Part shown: positions 4,902-10,785 of the stretch, piece by piece
How positions within the stretch are numbered: the first letter of the stretch is position 1
Layout: every line of letters begins with the position of its first letter
From: PFJX01 sp031426735
GTDB lineage: Bacteria > Pseudomonadota > Gammaproteobacteria > Burkholderiales > Thiobacillaceae
Direction of reading: 5' to 3'
Assembly: GCA_031426735.1 (NCBI GenBank)
Contig: JASJPK010000054.1
Location: forward strand, 1-10,785
Length of the DNA: 10,785 bases
Position numbers and translations under genes: made by a program
The notes under the pieces: generated by a model
Seen by the model: only the letters and a program-made list of their open reading frames with translations
Database searches by the model: none
Told to the model about the DNA's origin: nothing

Positions 4902-6071
4902 TTGAGCTCCAAGAAGTTCGCAGCATTGATCATCGTCGTTGCCATCCTGGTCGGCTTGACCGCCTGGTTTGCCGATCCGATCTGGCGTGTGGTGGCGGTC
5001 GCAGTGGTTGCAGTCGTGGTGCTGTGGCTGGGCGCGCACTTTGGCGTCTCGGCGACGGAAGTCGCATCGCAGCATGACATCGAAGCGCCCCTCTGCAACG
5101 AACTGGTCGGCTTGATGGACGATCTGGCACGCGCCGGAAGCACCCAGTTCCGCTCCGGCCATGCCGATCTCGAACGCGTCAAGGAACTGCTGAGTCACGC
5201 GATCAATGAGCTGGTCAGCCGCTTCAGCGAAATGAACGTGCACATCCAGGCGCAGCGCGATCTCGCGGTCTCCATCGTGAATGCGATGACTTCGCACGAG
5301 CATGGCCCGGATGGCGTCAGTTTTTCCGAGTTCGTCCTCAATACCTCCAAGACCATGGAGGCCTTTGTCGACAACACCGTCAACACCAGCAAAATCGCGA
5401 TGAGTCTGGTGGAAACCATGGAAACCATCGACGTCGAAGTCAATGCCATTCTCGGCATCCTGGGCGAGATCGAGGCGATCGCCAAGCAGACCAATCTGCT
5501 CGCGCTGAATGCCGCCATCGAAGCGGCGCGGGCCGGTGAGGCCGGGCGCGGCTTTGCCGTGGTCGCCGATGAAGTCCGTGCCCTGTCGCAACGCACCAAC
5601 CAGTTTTCGCAGCAGATCCGCGGCCACATGGACGGCGTCCACGGTTCACTCCTGGTCGCCCATGATTCGATTTACTCGGTTGCCTCGATGGACATGAACT
5701 TTGCGCTGCAATCGAAGCAACGCGTCCAGGGCACCATGGCGCGCATCGGCGAGATCAACCAGAACATGGCCGGTTCGGCGCAAAGCATCGACGAGCACGC
5801 CGGCCGCGTTTCCGTCGAAGTCAACGCCGCCGTCACCGCCCTGCAATTCCAGGATATGAGTAGCCAATTGATCGGCCATGCGCAAAGCAGCGTCGGCAAC
5901 ATCGAGGACCTGATCAAGCGCCTGTCCAGCATCCTTCGGCAAAACGCACACTTGAGCAGTGGACTCGACGAAGCACGCGCCGTGCTGCGTGCGCAAGCCC
6001 ATCGACAACCCGAGCATGGCCATCCTGTGAAACAGGAAAGCATGAGTTCCGGGGACATAGAGTTGTTCTGA
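4902..6071 (+). CDS. Short membrane chemoreceptor with CheZ-like FQDxxxQ motif
   Basis: A 389-aa methyl-accepting chemotaxis protein. Two transmembrane helices (about 6-23 and 28-47) are joined by only ADPIW, so there is no periplasmic sensing domain and no obvious HAMP. The rest is cytoplasmic coiled coil with the universal hairpin tip AIAKQTNLLALNAAIEAARA (about 192-211; N203) followed by GRGFAVVADEVRALSQRT, which should bind CheA and CheW. On the C-terminal arm, ALQFQDMSSQLIGH carries D318 and Q322, spaced like the CheZ catalytic Asp-x3-Gln. A hydrophilic tail of about 35 residues ends in SGDIELF. The start is a TTG with GGGGA (4893-4897) at good spacing; no in-frame ATG gives the two-helix N-terminus. 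It is first in the operon, behind the FliA promoter and 17 bases before cheY. The receptor call is firm; the phosphatase idea is inference. Confidence 0.9.
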   Translation: MSSKKFAALIIVVAILVGLTAWFADPIWRVVAVAVVAVVVLWLGAHFGVSATEVASQHDIEAPLCNELVGLMDDLARAGSTQFRSGHADLERVKELLSHAINELVSRFSEMNVHIQAQRDLAVSIVNAMTSHEHGPDGVSFSEFVLNTSKTMEAFVDNTVNTSKIAMSLVETMETIDVEVNAILGILGEIEAIAKQTNLLALNAAIEAARAGEAGRGFAVVADEVRALSQRTNQFSQQIRGHMDGVHGSLLVAHDSIYSVASMDMNFALQSKQRVQGTMARIGEINQNMAGSAQSIDEHAGRVSVEVNAAVTALQFQDMSSQLIGHAQSSVGNIEDLIKRLSSILRQNAHLSSGLDEARAVLRAQAHRQPEHGHPVKQESMSSGDIELF

Positions 6072-6088
6072 ACAAGAAAGGAAGCAAA

Positions 6089-6454
6089 ATGGGCAAAGTA
6101 GTACTGACCGTCGATGACTCCGCCTCCATCCGCCAGATGGTCGCATTCACCCTGAAAAGCGCCGGCTACGAAGTCGTCGAAGCGGTGGACGGGGAAGACG
6201 GCCTCAACAAGGCCAAGAGCAAAGTGGCCGATCTGGTCCTGACCGACCAGAACATGCCGAAGATGGATGGCCTGACCTTGATCAAATCGTTGCGCGGCCT
6301 GCCGGACTACCGCTCAAAACCCATTTTGATGCTGACCACCGAATCAAGCGACAGCATGAAAGCGGCCGGCAAGGCGGCGGGCGCGACCGGCTGGCTGGTG
6401 AAGCCGTTCGACCCGCAGAAGCTGCTGGAAGTCGTCAAGAAAGTCATCGGCTGA
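6089..6454 (+). CDS. cheY: Single-domain response regulator CheY
   Basis: A 121-aa receiver domain with no output domain. Acidic pocket D9 and D10, phospho-acceptor D53 (LVLTDQNMPKMDG), switch residue T83 and conserved K105 (KPF) are all present. CheA should phosphorylate D53, and the phospho-form binds the flagellar switch (FliM) or another partner. The residue matching E. coli Y106 is W102 (GWLVKPF), an aromatic switch variant. AAAGGAAG (6077-6084) is a strong ribosome site 4 bases before the ATG. Being placed between a receptor and cheA supports a true chemotaxis regulator rather than an orphan receiver. A second motor-binding CheY could exist elsewhere, so whether this one drives the motor or acts as a phosphate sink is not settled by the sequence. 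Confidence 0.96.
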   Translation: MGKVVLTVDDSASIRQMVAFTLKSAGYEVVEAVDGEDGLNKAKSKVADLVLTDQNMPKMDGLTLIKSLRGLPDYRSKPILMLTTESSDSMKAAGKAAGATGWLVKPFDPQKLLEVVKKVIG

Positions 6455-6516
6455 GCACTTACCGGGCCTGCATTCGCCCGACACCGCCCGTCACCCATTA
6501 GCCTGCGGGAAGCGCC

Positions 6517-8892
6517 ATGAGCATCGACATGAGCCAGTTCTACCAGGTGTTCTTCGAGGAAACCTCGGAACATCTGGCGAGTATGGAAAACCTGCTCCTC
6601 AACCTCGATGTGGACGCCCCGTCGCTGGAAGATCTCAACGCCGTCTTCCGGGCGGCGCACTCCATCAAGGGCGGCAGCGGCACTTTCGGCTTTACCGACA
6701 TGACCGGCGTCACGCATGTGCTGGAAAGCCTGCTGGACCGGTTGCGCAAGGAAGAACTGCCGCTGCGCGCGGAGATGGTGGATGCCTTCCTGGCGGCCGG
6801 CGACGTGTTGCGGGCGCAACTGGACCATCATCAGGGCGGGCCGGAAGCGGCTGCCGGCGAAATCGAAGCGGTGTGCGCCCGCCTCAATCAACTTGCATCG
6901 GGCGAAGCCGCTCCAGCCGCGCCGGCGTCTGCCGCGTCCGCCGCTCCGGCGCCTATCCCTGCACCCGCACCCGTCGCCAGCGCCCCGCTCCCGGCGCGCA
7001 AGATTCGCCTCGCATGCACGCTACCGCCGAACATCGCCGGTGTCGCCGAAGCGATCGACAACCTGCTCGACGCACTGCGCGATATTGCTGCGGTAGACGT
7101 AAAACAACGCCCGAGCCCAACCGATGCCCGCCTCGTCGTCGTCCTCACCACGCAAGCCGGCGATAGCGAGCTGAAAGACTCCCTGGCTTTTTACAGCGCG
7201 CCGGAGGGCATCTCGATCCAGCCCGAGCCGGCAGAAGAGGCCTACGGTTTTTTTGATGATTTGCCGAGCGAAGCGGCCAGCCCGACCGACGACAGCTACG
7301 GTTTCTTCGTCGACCTGCCGAGTGAACCGGTCTCCGTACCGGCTGCGGTAATAGAGGAAGACGACGGCTTCGGCCTGTTCGAGGACGCACCCGGCCGGCC
7401 CCCTGAGCAAGCGGAACCCCCGTTGGTCTTGCCCGGCGACAGCCCCGCCGCCATTGAAGGACCCGGTTACGGCATTTACGTCGACGCCCCCGGCGGTCTC
7501 GGCTTGTTCGATGACGCCCCCGGTGCCGAACATGCCATCAAATCCAGCGCGCCGGAGCCGTTTTCCGGCAAAGCGGCTGCCGCCATCGCCGCGGCAAAGG
7601 TGGCAGCTCCAACGCCAGGCGAAGGCCGCCGTTTGGCCGACAACCCGAGCATCGAAACCGCCAAAGGTGGCCGTCGCGACAACGACAAGACCGTCACCGC
7701 CGCCAATACCGATACCAGCATCCGGGTTGCCGTGGAAAAGGTCGACCAGCTGATCAATCTGGTCGGCGAACTGGTCATCACCCAGGCCATGCTGGCGGAA
7801 GCCGCCAGCAACCTCGACCCGGTGCTGGCCGAGCGTATCCTCGCCGGCATCGACCTGCTCTCCCGCAACACCCGCGACATGCAGGAATCGGTGATGTCCA
7901 TCCGCATGTTGCCGATGAGCATGGTGTTCTCGCGTTTCCCCCGCGTCGTGCGCGATCTTGCCGGCAAGCTGAACAAGCAGGTCGAGATGAAGACCATCGG
8001 CGACAACACCGAACTGGACAAAGGTCTGATCGAGAAGATCACCGACCCGATGACCCATCTGGTGCGCAACAGTCTCGACCATGGCATCGAAACGCCGGAG
8101 AAACGCATCGCCGCCGGCAAGAACCCGAAAGGCACGCTGACCCTGAAGGCCAGCCACCAGGGCGGCAACGTCGTGATCGAAGTGATCGACGACGGCGGCG
8201 GCCTCAACCGCGCCCGCATCCTGGAAAAGGCCAAGGAAAAAGGCCTGCCCGTGAGCGACGGCATGTCCGACTACGAGGTCTGGCAACTCATCTTCGCGCC
8301 CGGCTTCTCCACCGCCGATGTGGTCACCGACGTATCCGGCCGCGGCGTCGGCATGGACGTGGTTAAACGCAACATCGAAGGCCTCGGCGGCCGCGTCGAA
8401 CTGGAGTCCTCGCCCGGCTTCGGCACGCGTACCGTCATCCGCCTGCCGCTCACCCTCGCCATCCTCGACGGCATGTCGGTCGGCGTCGGCAGCGAAACCT
8501 TCATCGTGCCGATCACCACGGTGATCGAATCGCTGCAACCCAAGCTGGAAGACATCCGCACCATGGCCGGCGACAGCCGCATGGTGCATGTGCGCGGCGA
8601 ATATCTGCCGTTCATCTCATTGGCCGAAGCGTTCGGCCTGGACGGCGTGGAAGACATCACCAAGGGTTTGCTGGTGGTGGTGGAAGCGGAAGAAGGCAAA
8701 GCTGCCCTGTTCGTCGACGAATTGCTCGGCCAGCAACAGGTCGTCATCAAGAGCCTGGAGGCCAACTACCGCAAAGTGCCCGGCATCTCGGGCGCCACCA
8801 TCATGGGCGATGGGCGCGTCGCCATGATCGTCGACGTCTCCGCGGTCACCCGCATGGGACTGAGCAACGTCAAGCGGCGGCTGGCAGCCTGA
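6517..8892 (+). CDS. cheA: Chemotaxis histidine kinase CheA with repeat-bearing linker
   Basis: A 791-aa hybrid-free CheA, longer than the E. coli protein (654) because of its linkers. P1/HPt spans about 5-105, with phosphorylated H48 in AAHSIKGGSG. An Ala/Pro-rich linker covers 129-160. A P2-like segment (about 162-238) has an apparent beta-alpha-beta-beta-alpha-beta order, as in CheY-binding P2. The next linker holds five YGFFDDxP-type repeats (243-337). The P3 dimerisation helices begin near 401 (IRVAVEKVDQLINLVGELV). P4 has the N-box HLVRNSLDHG (514-523), G1 VIDDGGGL (556-563) and SGRGVGMD (607-614). P5, the CheW-like regulatory domain, runs from about 650 to the end. GGGAAG lies 4 bases before ATG 6517. 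It autophosphorylates under receptor control and passes phosphate to CheY (and to CheB if present downstream). Confidence 0.98.
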   Translation: MSIDMSQFYQVFFEETSEHLASMENLLLNLDVDAPSLEDLNAVFRAAHSIKGGSGTFGFTDMTGVTHVLESLLDRLRKEELPLRAEMVDAFLAAGDVLRAQLDHHQGGPEAAAGEIEAVCARLNQLASGEAAPAAPASAASAAPAPIPAPAPVASAPLPARKIRLACTLPPNIAGVAEAIDNLLDALRDIAAVDVKQRPSPTDARLVVVLTTQAGDSELKDSLAFYSAPEGISIQPEPAEEAYGFFDDLPSEAASPTDDSYGFFVDLPSEPVSVPAAVIEEDDGFGLFEDAPGRPPEQAEPPLVLPGDSPAAIEGPGYGIYVDAPGGLGLFDDAPGAEHAIKSSAPEPFSGKAAAAIAAAKVAAPTPGEGRRLADNPSIETAKGGRRDNDKTVTAANTDTSIRVAVEKVDQLINLVGELVITQAMLAEAASNLDPVLAERILAGIDLLSRNTRDMQESVMSIRMLPMSMVFSRFPRVVRDLAGKLNKQVEMKTIGDNTELDKGLIEKITDPMTHLVRNSLDHGIETPEKRIAAGKNPKGTLTLKASHQGGNVVIEVIDDGGGLNRARILEKAKEKGLPVSDGMSDYEVWQLIFAPGFSTADVVTDVSGRGVGMDVVKRNIEGLGGRVELESSPGFGTRTVIRLPLTLAILDGMSVGVGSETFIVPITTVIESLQPKLEDIRTMAGDSRMVHVRGEYLPFISLAEAFGLDGVEDITKGLLVVVEAEEGKAALFVDELLGQQQVVIKSLEANYRKVPGISGATIMGDGRVAMIVDVSAVTRMGLSNVKRRLAA
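7243..7527 (+). repeat. Five degenerate 10-residue repeats within cheA
   Basis: Five in-frame copies of [YFL]-G-[FIL]-[FY]-[DVE]-D-[LA]-P-[SG]: YGFFDDLPSE (7243-7272), YGFFVDLPSE (7297-7326), FGLFEDAPGR (7369-7398), YGIYVDAPGG (7468-7497) and LGLFDDAPGA (7498-7527). Gaps between copies are 24, 42, 69 and 0 bases. Gly2, Asp6 and Pro8 are invariant, while the DNA differs at many synonymous sites. The pattern is therefore kept at protein level rather than being a fresh DNA duplication. The surrounding linker is acidic and Pro/Ala-rich and probably disordered. Confidence 0.88.
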
Positions 8893-8902
8893 TCAACCGA
8901 GC

Positions 8903-8920
8903 GGGCGGGTCGCCCCGCCC
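8903..8920 (+). other. GC stem-loop between cheA and cheW
   Basis: GGGCGGG (8903-8909), loop TCGC, CCCGCCC (8914-8920): seven consecutive GC pairs. No T-run follows. Instead the cheW ribosome site AGGAG (8925-8929) starts 4 bases after the stem. It is not an intrinsic terminator. It may stabilise the cheA mRNA end or tune cheW translation (inference). Confidence 0.6.
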
Positions 8921-8935
8921 CGAGAGGAGCTAAAC

Positions 8936-9418
8936 ATGGATTACCCCGAAACCAGCGGCATCGCCACTTCCGGCGAATACCTCACCTTTACCCTGGGCGC
9001 CGAGGAATACGGCATCGACATCCTCAAGGTGCAGGAAATACGCGGTTACGACGCCGTCACCAAAATCGCCAACGCGCCGCCGTTCATCAAGGGAGTCATC
9101 AATCTGCGCGGCGTCATCGTGCCCATCGTCGACCTGCGCATCAAATTCAACCTGGGCAGTTTCACTTACGACCAGTTCACCGTGGTGATCATCCTCAACA
9201 TCGGCAAACGCGTCATGGGCATCGTCGTCGACGGCGTCTCGGATGTCATCCAGCTCAGTTCCGGCAACCTGCACGCCTCGCCCGAGTTCGGTTCCATCCT
9301 CGACACCCGCTACATCCTCGGCCTCGGCACGGTGGAAGATCGCATGATCATCGTGGTCGATATCGAAAGGCTGATGACCAGCCAGGAAATGTCCCTGGTC
9401 GAAGCGGTGGCGGTTTGA
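8936..9418 (+). CDS. cheW: Chemotaxis coupling protein CheW
   Basis: A 160-aa single-domain CheW, normal length. The double SH3-like fold is visible in EYLTFTLGAEEYGIDILKVQEIRGY (about 13-37), the conserved FIKGVINLRGVIVPIVDLR and the MGIVVDGVSDV segment, ending in IIVVDIERLM. CheW bridges receptor tips and the CheA P5 domain in the membrane array. AGGAG is 6 bases before ATG 8936. The gene follows cheA by 43 bases, with a stable stem-loop in the gap, and should be part of the same FliA-driven operon. Nothing in the sequence is unusual for the family. Confidence 0.97.
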   Translation: MDYPETSGIATSGEYLTFTLGAEEYGIDILKVQEIRGYDAVTKIANAPPFIKGVINLRGVIVPIVDLRIKFNLGSFTYDQFTVVIILNIGKRVMGIVVDGVSDVIQLSSGNLHASPEFGSILDTRYILGLGTVEDRMIIVVDIERLMTSQEMSLVEAVAV

Positions 9419-9479
9419 GCCTGACGCGCCGCGACCGGAAGGAAGACAACCTGGTAATCCTGTTAATGGGCGAAGCGAC

Positions 9480-10785
9480 ATGAACGCGTTGAAACTCAAG
9501 ACCTCCTTCAGCATCTTGTTGGCCCTGTTCGCACTGGGTGTGATCGTGCTCGGCGCGGTCAACAACCTGTCCAACCGCAGTGTGGCGGTGAATGGGCCGA
9601 TCTATCGCGGCATCGTGCAGGACAAGGATCTGATCGCGGACATCCTGCCGCCGCCGGGATTCGCGGTCGAAGCCTACCTGACCGCCGTGCAGATGCAGAT
9701 GGTGGAAGGCGCCCAACGGCAAGCGCTCAGACAGCGTTTCGATAAAACCGGCGAGGAATTCATCCAACGCCATCAAGTCTGGCAGGACGCTCACATCGAT
9801 GGCGCCATAAAGACTGAAATGAGCAAGGCGCGGGATATGGGGCAGGCGTTTTACGACAAGGCCGCCAACGCCTATTTTCCCGCCCTCGACGCCGGCGACA
9901 GCGCCGCCGCGCAACAGGCGCTGAAAGACCTGCAATCCCTTTTCGAGACCCACCGCGCCCACGTGGTCAAAGCCGTCGAGCTGTCCAATGCCGACCTGGC
10001 AACGCTGGAGAAAAACGCCGCCGCCAGCATTCGTTCCAACAACATCAGCCAGATTGCGATGATCCTGGCTGTGCTCGCCATCGTGCTGTTGCTGGGCGGC
10101 GGCGTGCTCCGCTCCGTACTGCGCCGCATCGGCGGCGAGCCGGCGCTGGCCACCCGCATTGCCCAGAACATCGCCGCAGGCCGCTTCGACAACGATATCC
10201 AGCTGGCGGACGGTGACGCGCAAAGCCTGCTGGCCCAGATGAAAAGCATGCAGCGACAACTCATCGACAGGCTCGAAGCCGAGCGGGTCGTCGCCAACGA
10301 GAACCTGCGCATCAAGATCGCGCTGGACTCGGTGGATGCCAACGTGATGATGGCCGACAACGAGCGTCGCATCATTTACGTGAACAAGGCGGTACAAGCC
10401 ATGTTCAAGCAGGCCGAGGCCGATATCCGCACGCAGTTGCCGCAGTTCGATGCCGGCAAGCTCCTCGGCGCCAGTATCGACAGCTTCCACAAGATCCCTT
10501 CGCATCAGGCCGGCCTGCTGGCCAGGCTCACGTCCACGCACCGGAACACACTCAGCATCGGCGGCCGCAGCATGACGGTCACCGCCAATCCGGTGATCAA
10601 TCCAGCCGGCGAGCGTATCGGTTCGGTCGTGCAATGGGGCGACCGCACCGCGGAAGTGGCGACCGAACAGGAAATCTCGCGCCTGGTCGCCGCCGCCGCC
10701 GCCGGCGATTTCTCGCAGCGCCTCGATCCGGCCGGCAAGGAAGGCTTCTTCCTGCAACTCGCCGAAGGCATCAACCGCCTGGTGG
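9480..10785 (+). CDS. Chemoreceptor with periplasmic helical domain, HAMP and PAS (3'-truncated by window)
   Basis: An open frame of 435 codons from ATG 9480 that runs off the right edge, so the C-terminal signalling hairpin is not visible. TM1 is about 10-27 and TM2 about 191-208. Between them lies a mostly helical periplasmic domain of about 160 residues with the motif KDLIADILPPP (49-59), which I recognise from other proteobacterial receptors and for which I know no ligand. After TM2 comes a HAMP-like segment (RRIGGEPALATRIAQNIAAG). A PAS domain follows (about 276-390; IALDSVDANVMMADNERRII to VVQWGDRT), then a second HAMP-like stretch (LVAAAAAGDFSQRLD). GAAG (9472-9475) precedes the ATG; the stronger GGAAGGAAG at 9437-9445 is too distant. 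It follows cheW by 61 bases and is probably co-transcribed with the operon. Confidence 0.9.
   Translation, partial: MNALKLKTSFSILLALFALGVIVLGAVNNLSNRSVAVNGPIYRGIVQDKDLIADILPPPGFAVEAYLTAVQMQMVEGAQRQALRQRFDKTGEEFIQRHQVWQDAHIDGAIKTEMSKARDMGQAFYDKAANAYFPALDAGDSAAAQQALKDLQSLFETHRAHVVKAVELSNADLATLEKNAAASIRSNNISQIAMILAVLAIVLLLGGGVLRSVLRRIGGEPALATRIAQNIAAGRFDNDIQLADGDAQSLLAQMKSMQRQLIDRLEAERVVANENLRIKIALDSVDANVMMADNERRIIYVNKAVQAMFKQAEADIRTQLPQFDAGKLLGASIDSFHKIPSHQAGLLARLTSTHRNTLSIGGRSMTVTANPVINPAGERIGSVVQWGDRTAEVATEQEISRLVAAAAAGDFSQRLDPAGKEGFFLQLAEGINRLV

Noticed and set aside
6463..6480. CGGGC/GCCCG hairpin after cheY
   Set aside because: It has only 5 bp, an 8-nt loop and no T-run, in a GC-rich gap where such pairings are expected by chance.
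7021..8589. A 522-codon open frame on the minus strand opposite cheA
   Set aside because: It is a mirror of GC-rich third-codon positions in cheA. Its translation is His/Asp/Gly-rich with no recognisable domain, and it lies wholly inside a well-supported gene. The same holds for the long minus-strand frames at 1996-2631, 2635-3307, 3656-4402 and 4887-5642.
9466..9483. Five-codon reading frame overlapping the second receptor start (ATGA)
   Set aside because: It has no ribosome site at proper distance, and such short frames arise by chance. A leader-peptide role cannot be supported.
9348..10757. A 469-codon open frame on the minus strand near the right edge
   Set aside because: It is opposite the second receptor, whose plus-strand frame has clear TM, HAMP and PAS features and is simply cut by the window end. 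The minus-strand translation looks like no known protein.

Overview
The window looks like ordinary chromosome of a motile, flagellated Gram-negative bacterium. A betaproteobacterium of the Rhodocyclales/Nitrosomonadales kind is the best guess. This rests on the GC-rich coding sequence, the GGCCAGA acceptor stem of tRNA-Phe, a monothiol glutaredoxin of the GrxD type, and a chemotaxis operon ordered receptor-cheY-cheA-cheW-receptor behind a sigma-28 type promoter. The assignment is from memory of these families, not from a search. I see no mobile element, CRISPR array, phage gene or island boundary.

Layout. At the left edge tRNA-Phe(GAA) reads leftward from its own stable-RNA type promoter (11-152). 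All protein genes read rightward. A DUF971 protein and a fructosamine/ribulosamine kinase overlap by 4 bases (284-1551). rpmE (ribosomal protein L31) follows with a plausible promoter and a strong terminator (1587-1904). Next come a PMT/ArnT-like membrane glycosyltransferase, the molybdenum-cofactor enzyme mobA, whose start overlaps the glycosyltransferase end, and yidD, which is away from its usual rpmH-rnpA-yidC surroundings (1963-4372). grxD has a near-consensus sigma-70 promoter and its own terminator (4381-4816).

From 4832 to the right edge is a chemotaxis operon: a sigma-28 (FliA) promoter, a short two-helix membrane receptor, cheY, cheA, cheW and the 5' part of a second, PAS-containing receptor cut by the window end. 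The receptors should signal to CheA through CheW. CheA should phosphorylate CheY, which acts on the flagellar motor or on another target. cheR, cheB and cheD would be expected beyond the right edge but are not in this window.

The parts most worth a second look are in the chemotaxis operon. The first receptor has no ligand-binding domain, but near its C-terminus it carries an FQDxxxQ motif that looks like the CheZ phosphatase active site, followed by a flexible tail ending in an acidic-hydrophobic-Phe peptide, and the cheY gene starts 17 bases after its stop. It may combine receptor and CheY phosphatase functions. CheA carries five copies of a 10-residue Tyr-Gly-Phe-Phe-Asp-Asp-x-Pro-type motif in the linker between its P2-like and P3 domains, probably a multivalent docking element. 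Smaller points are an A-C mismatch in the T-stem of tRNA-Phe, the DUF971-kinase coupling, and a very stable stem just upstream of the cheW ribosome binding site.
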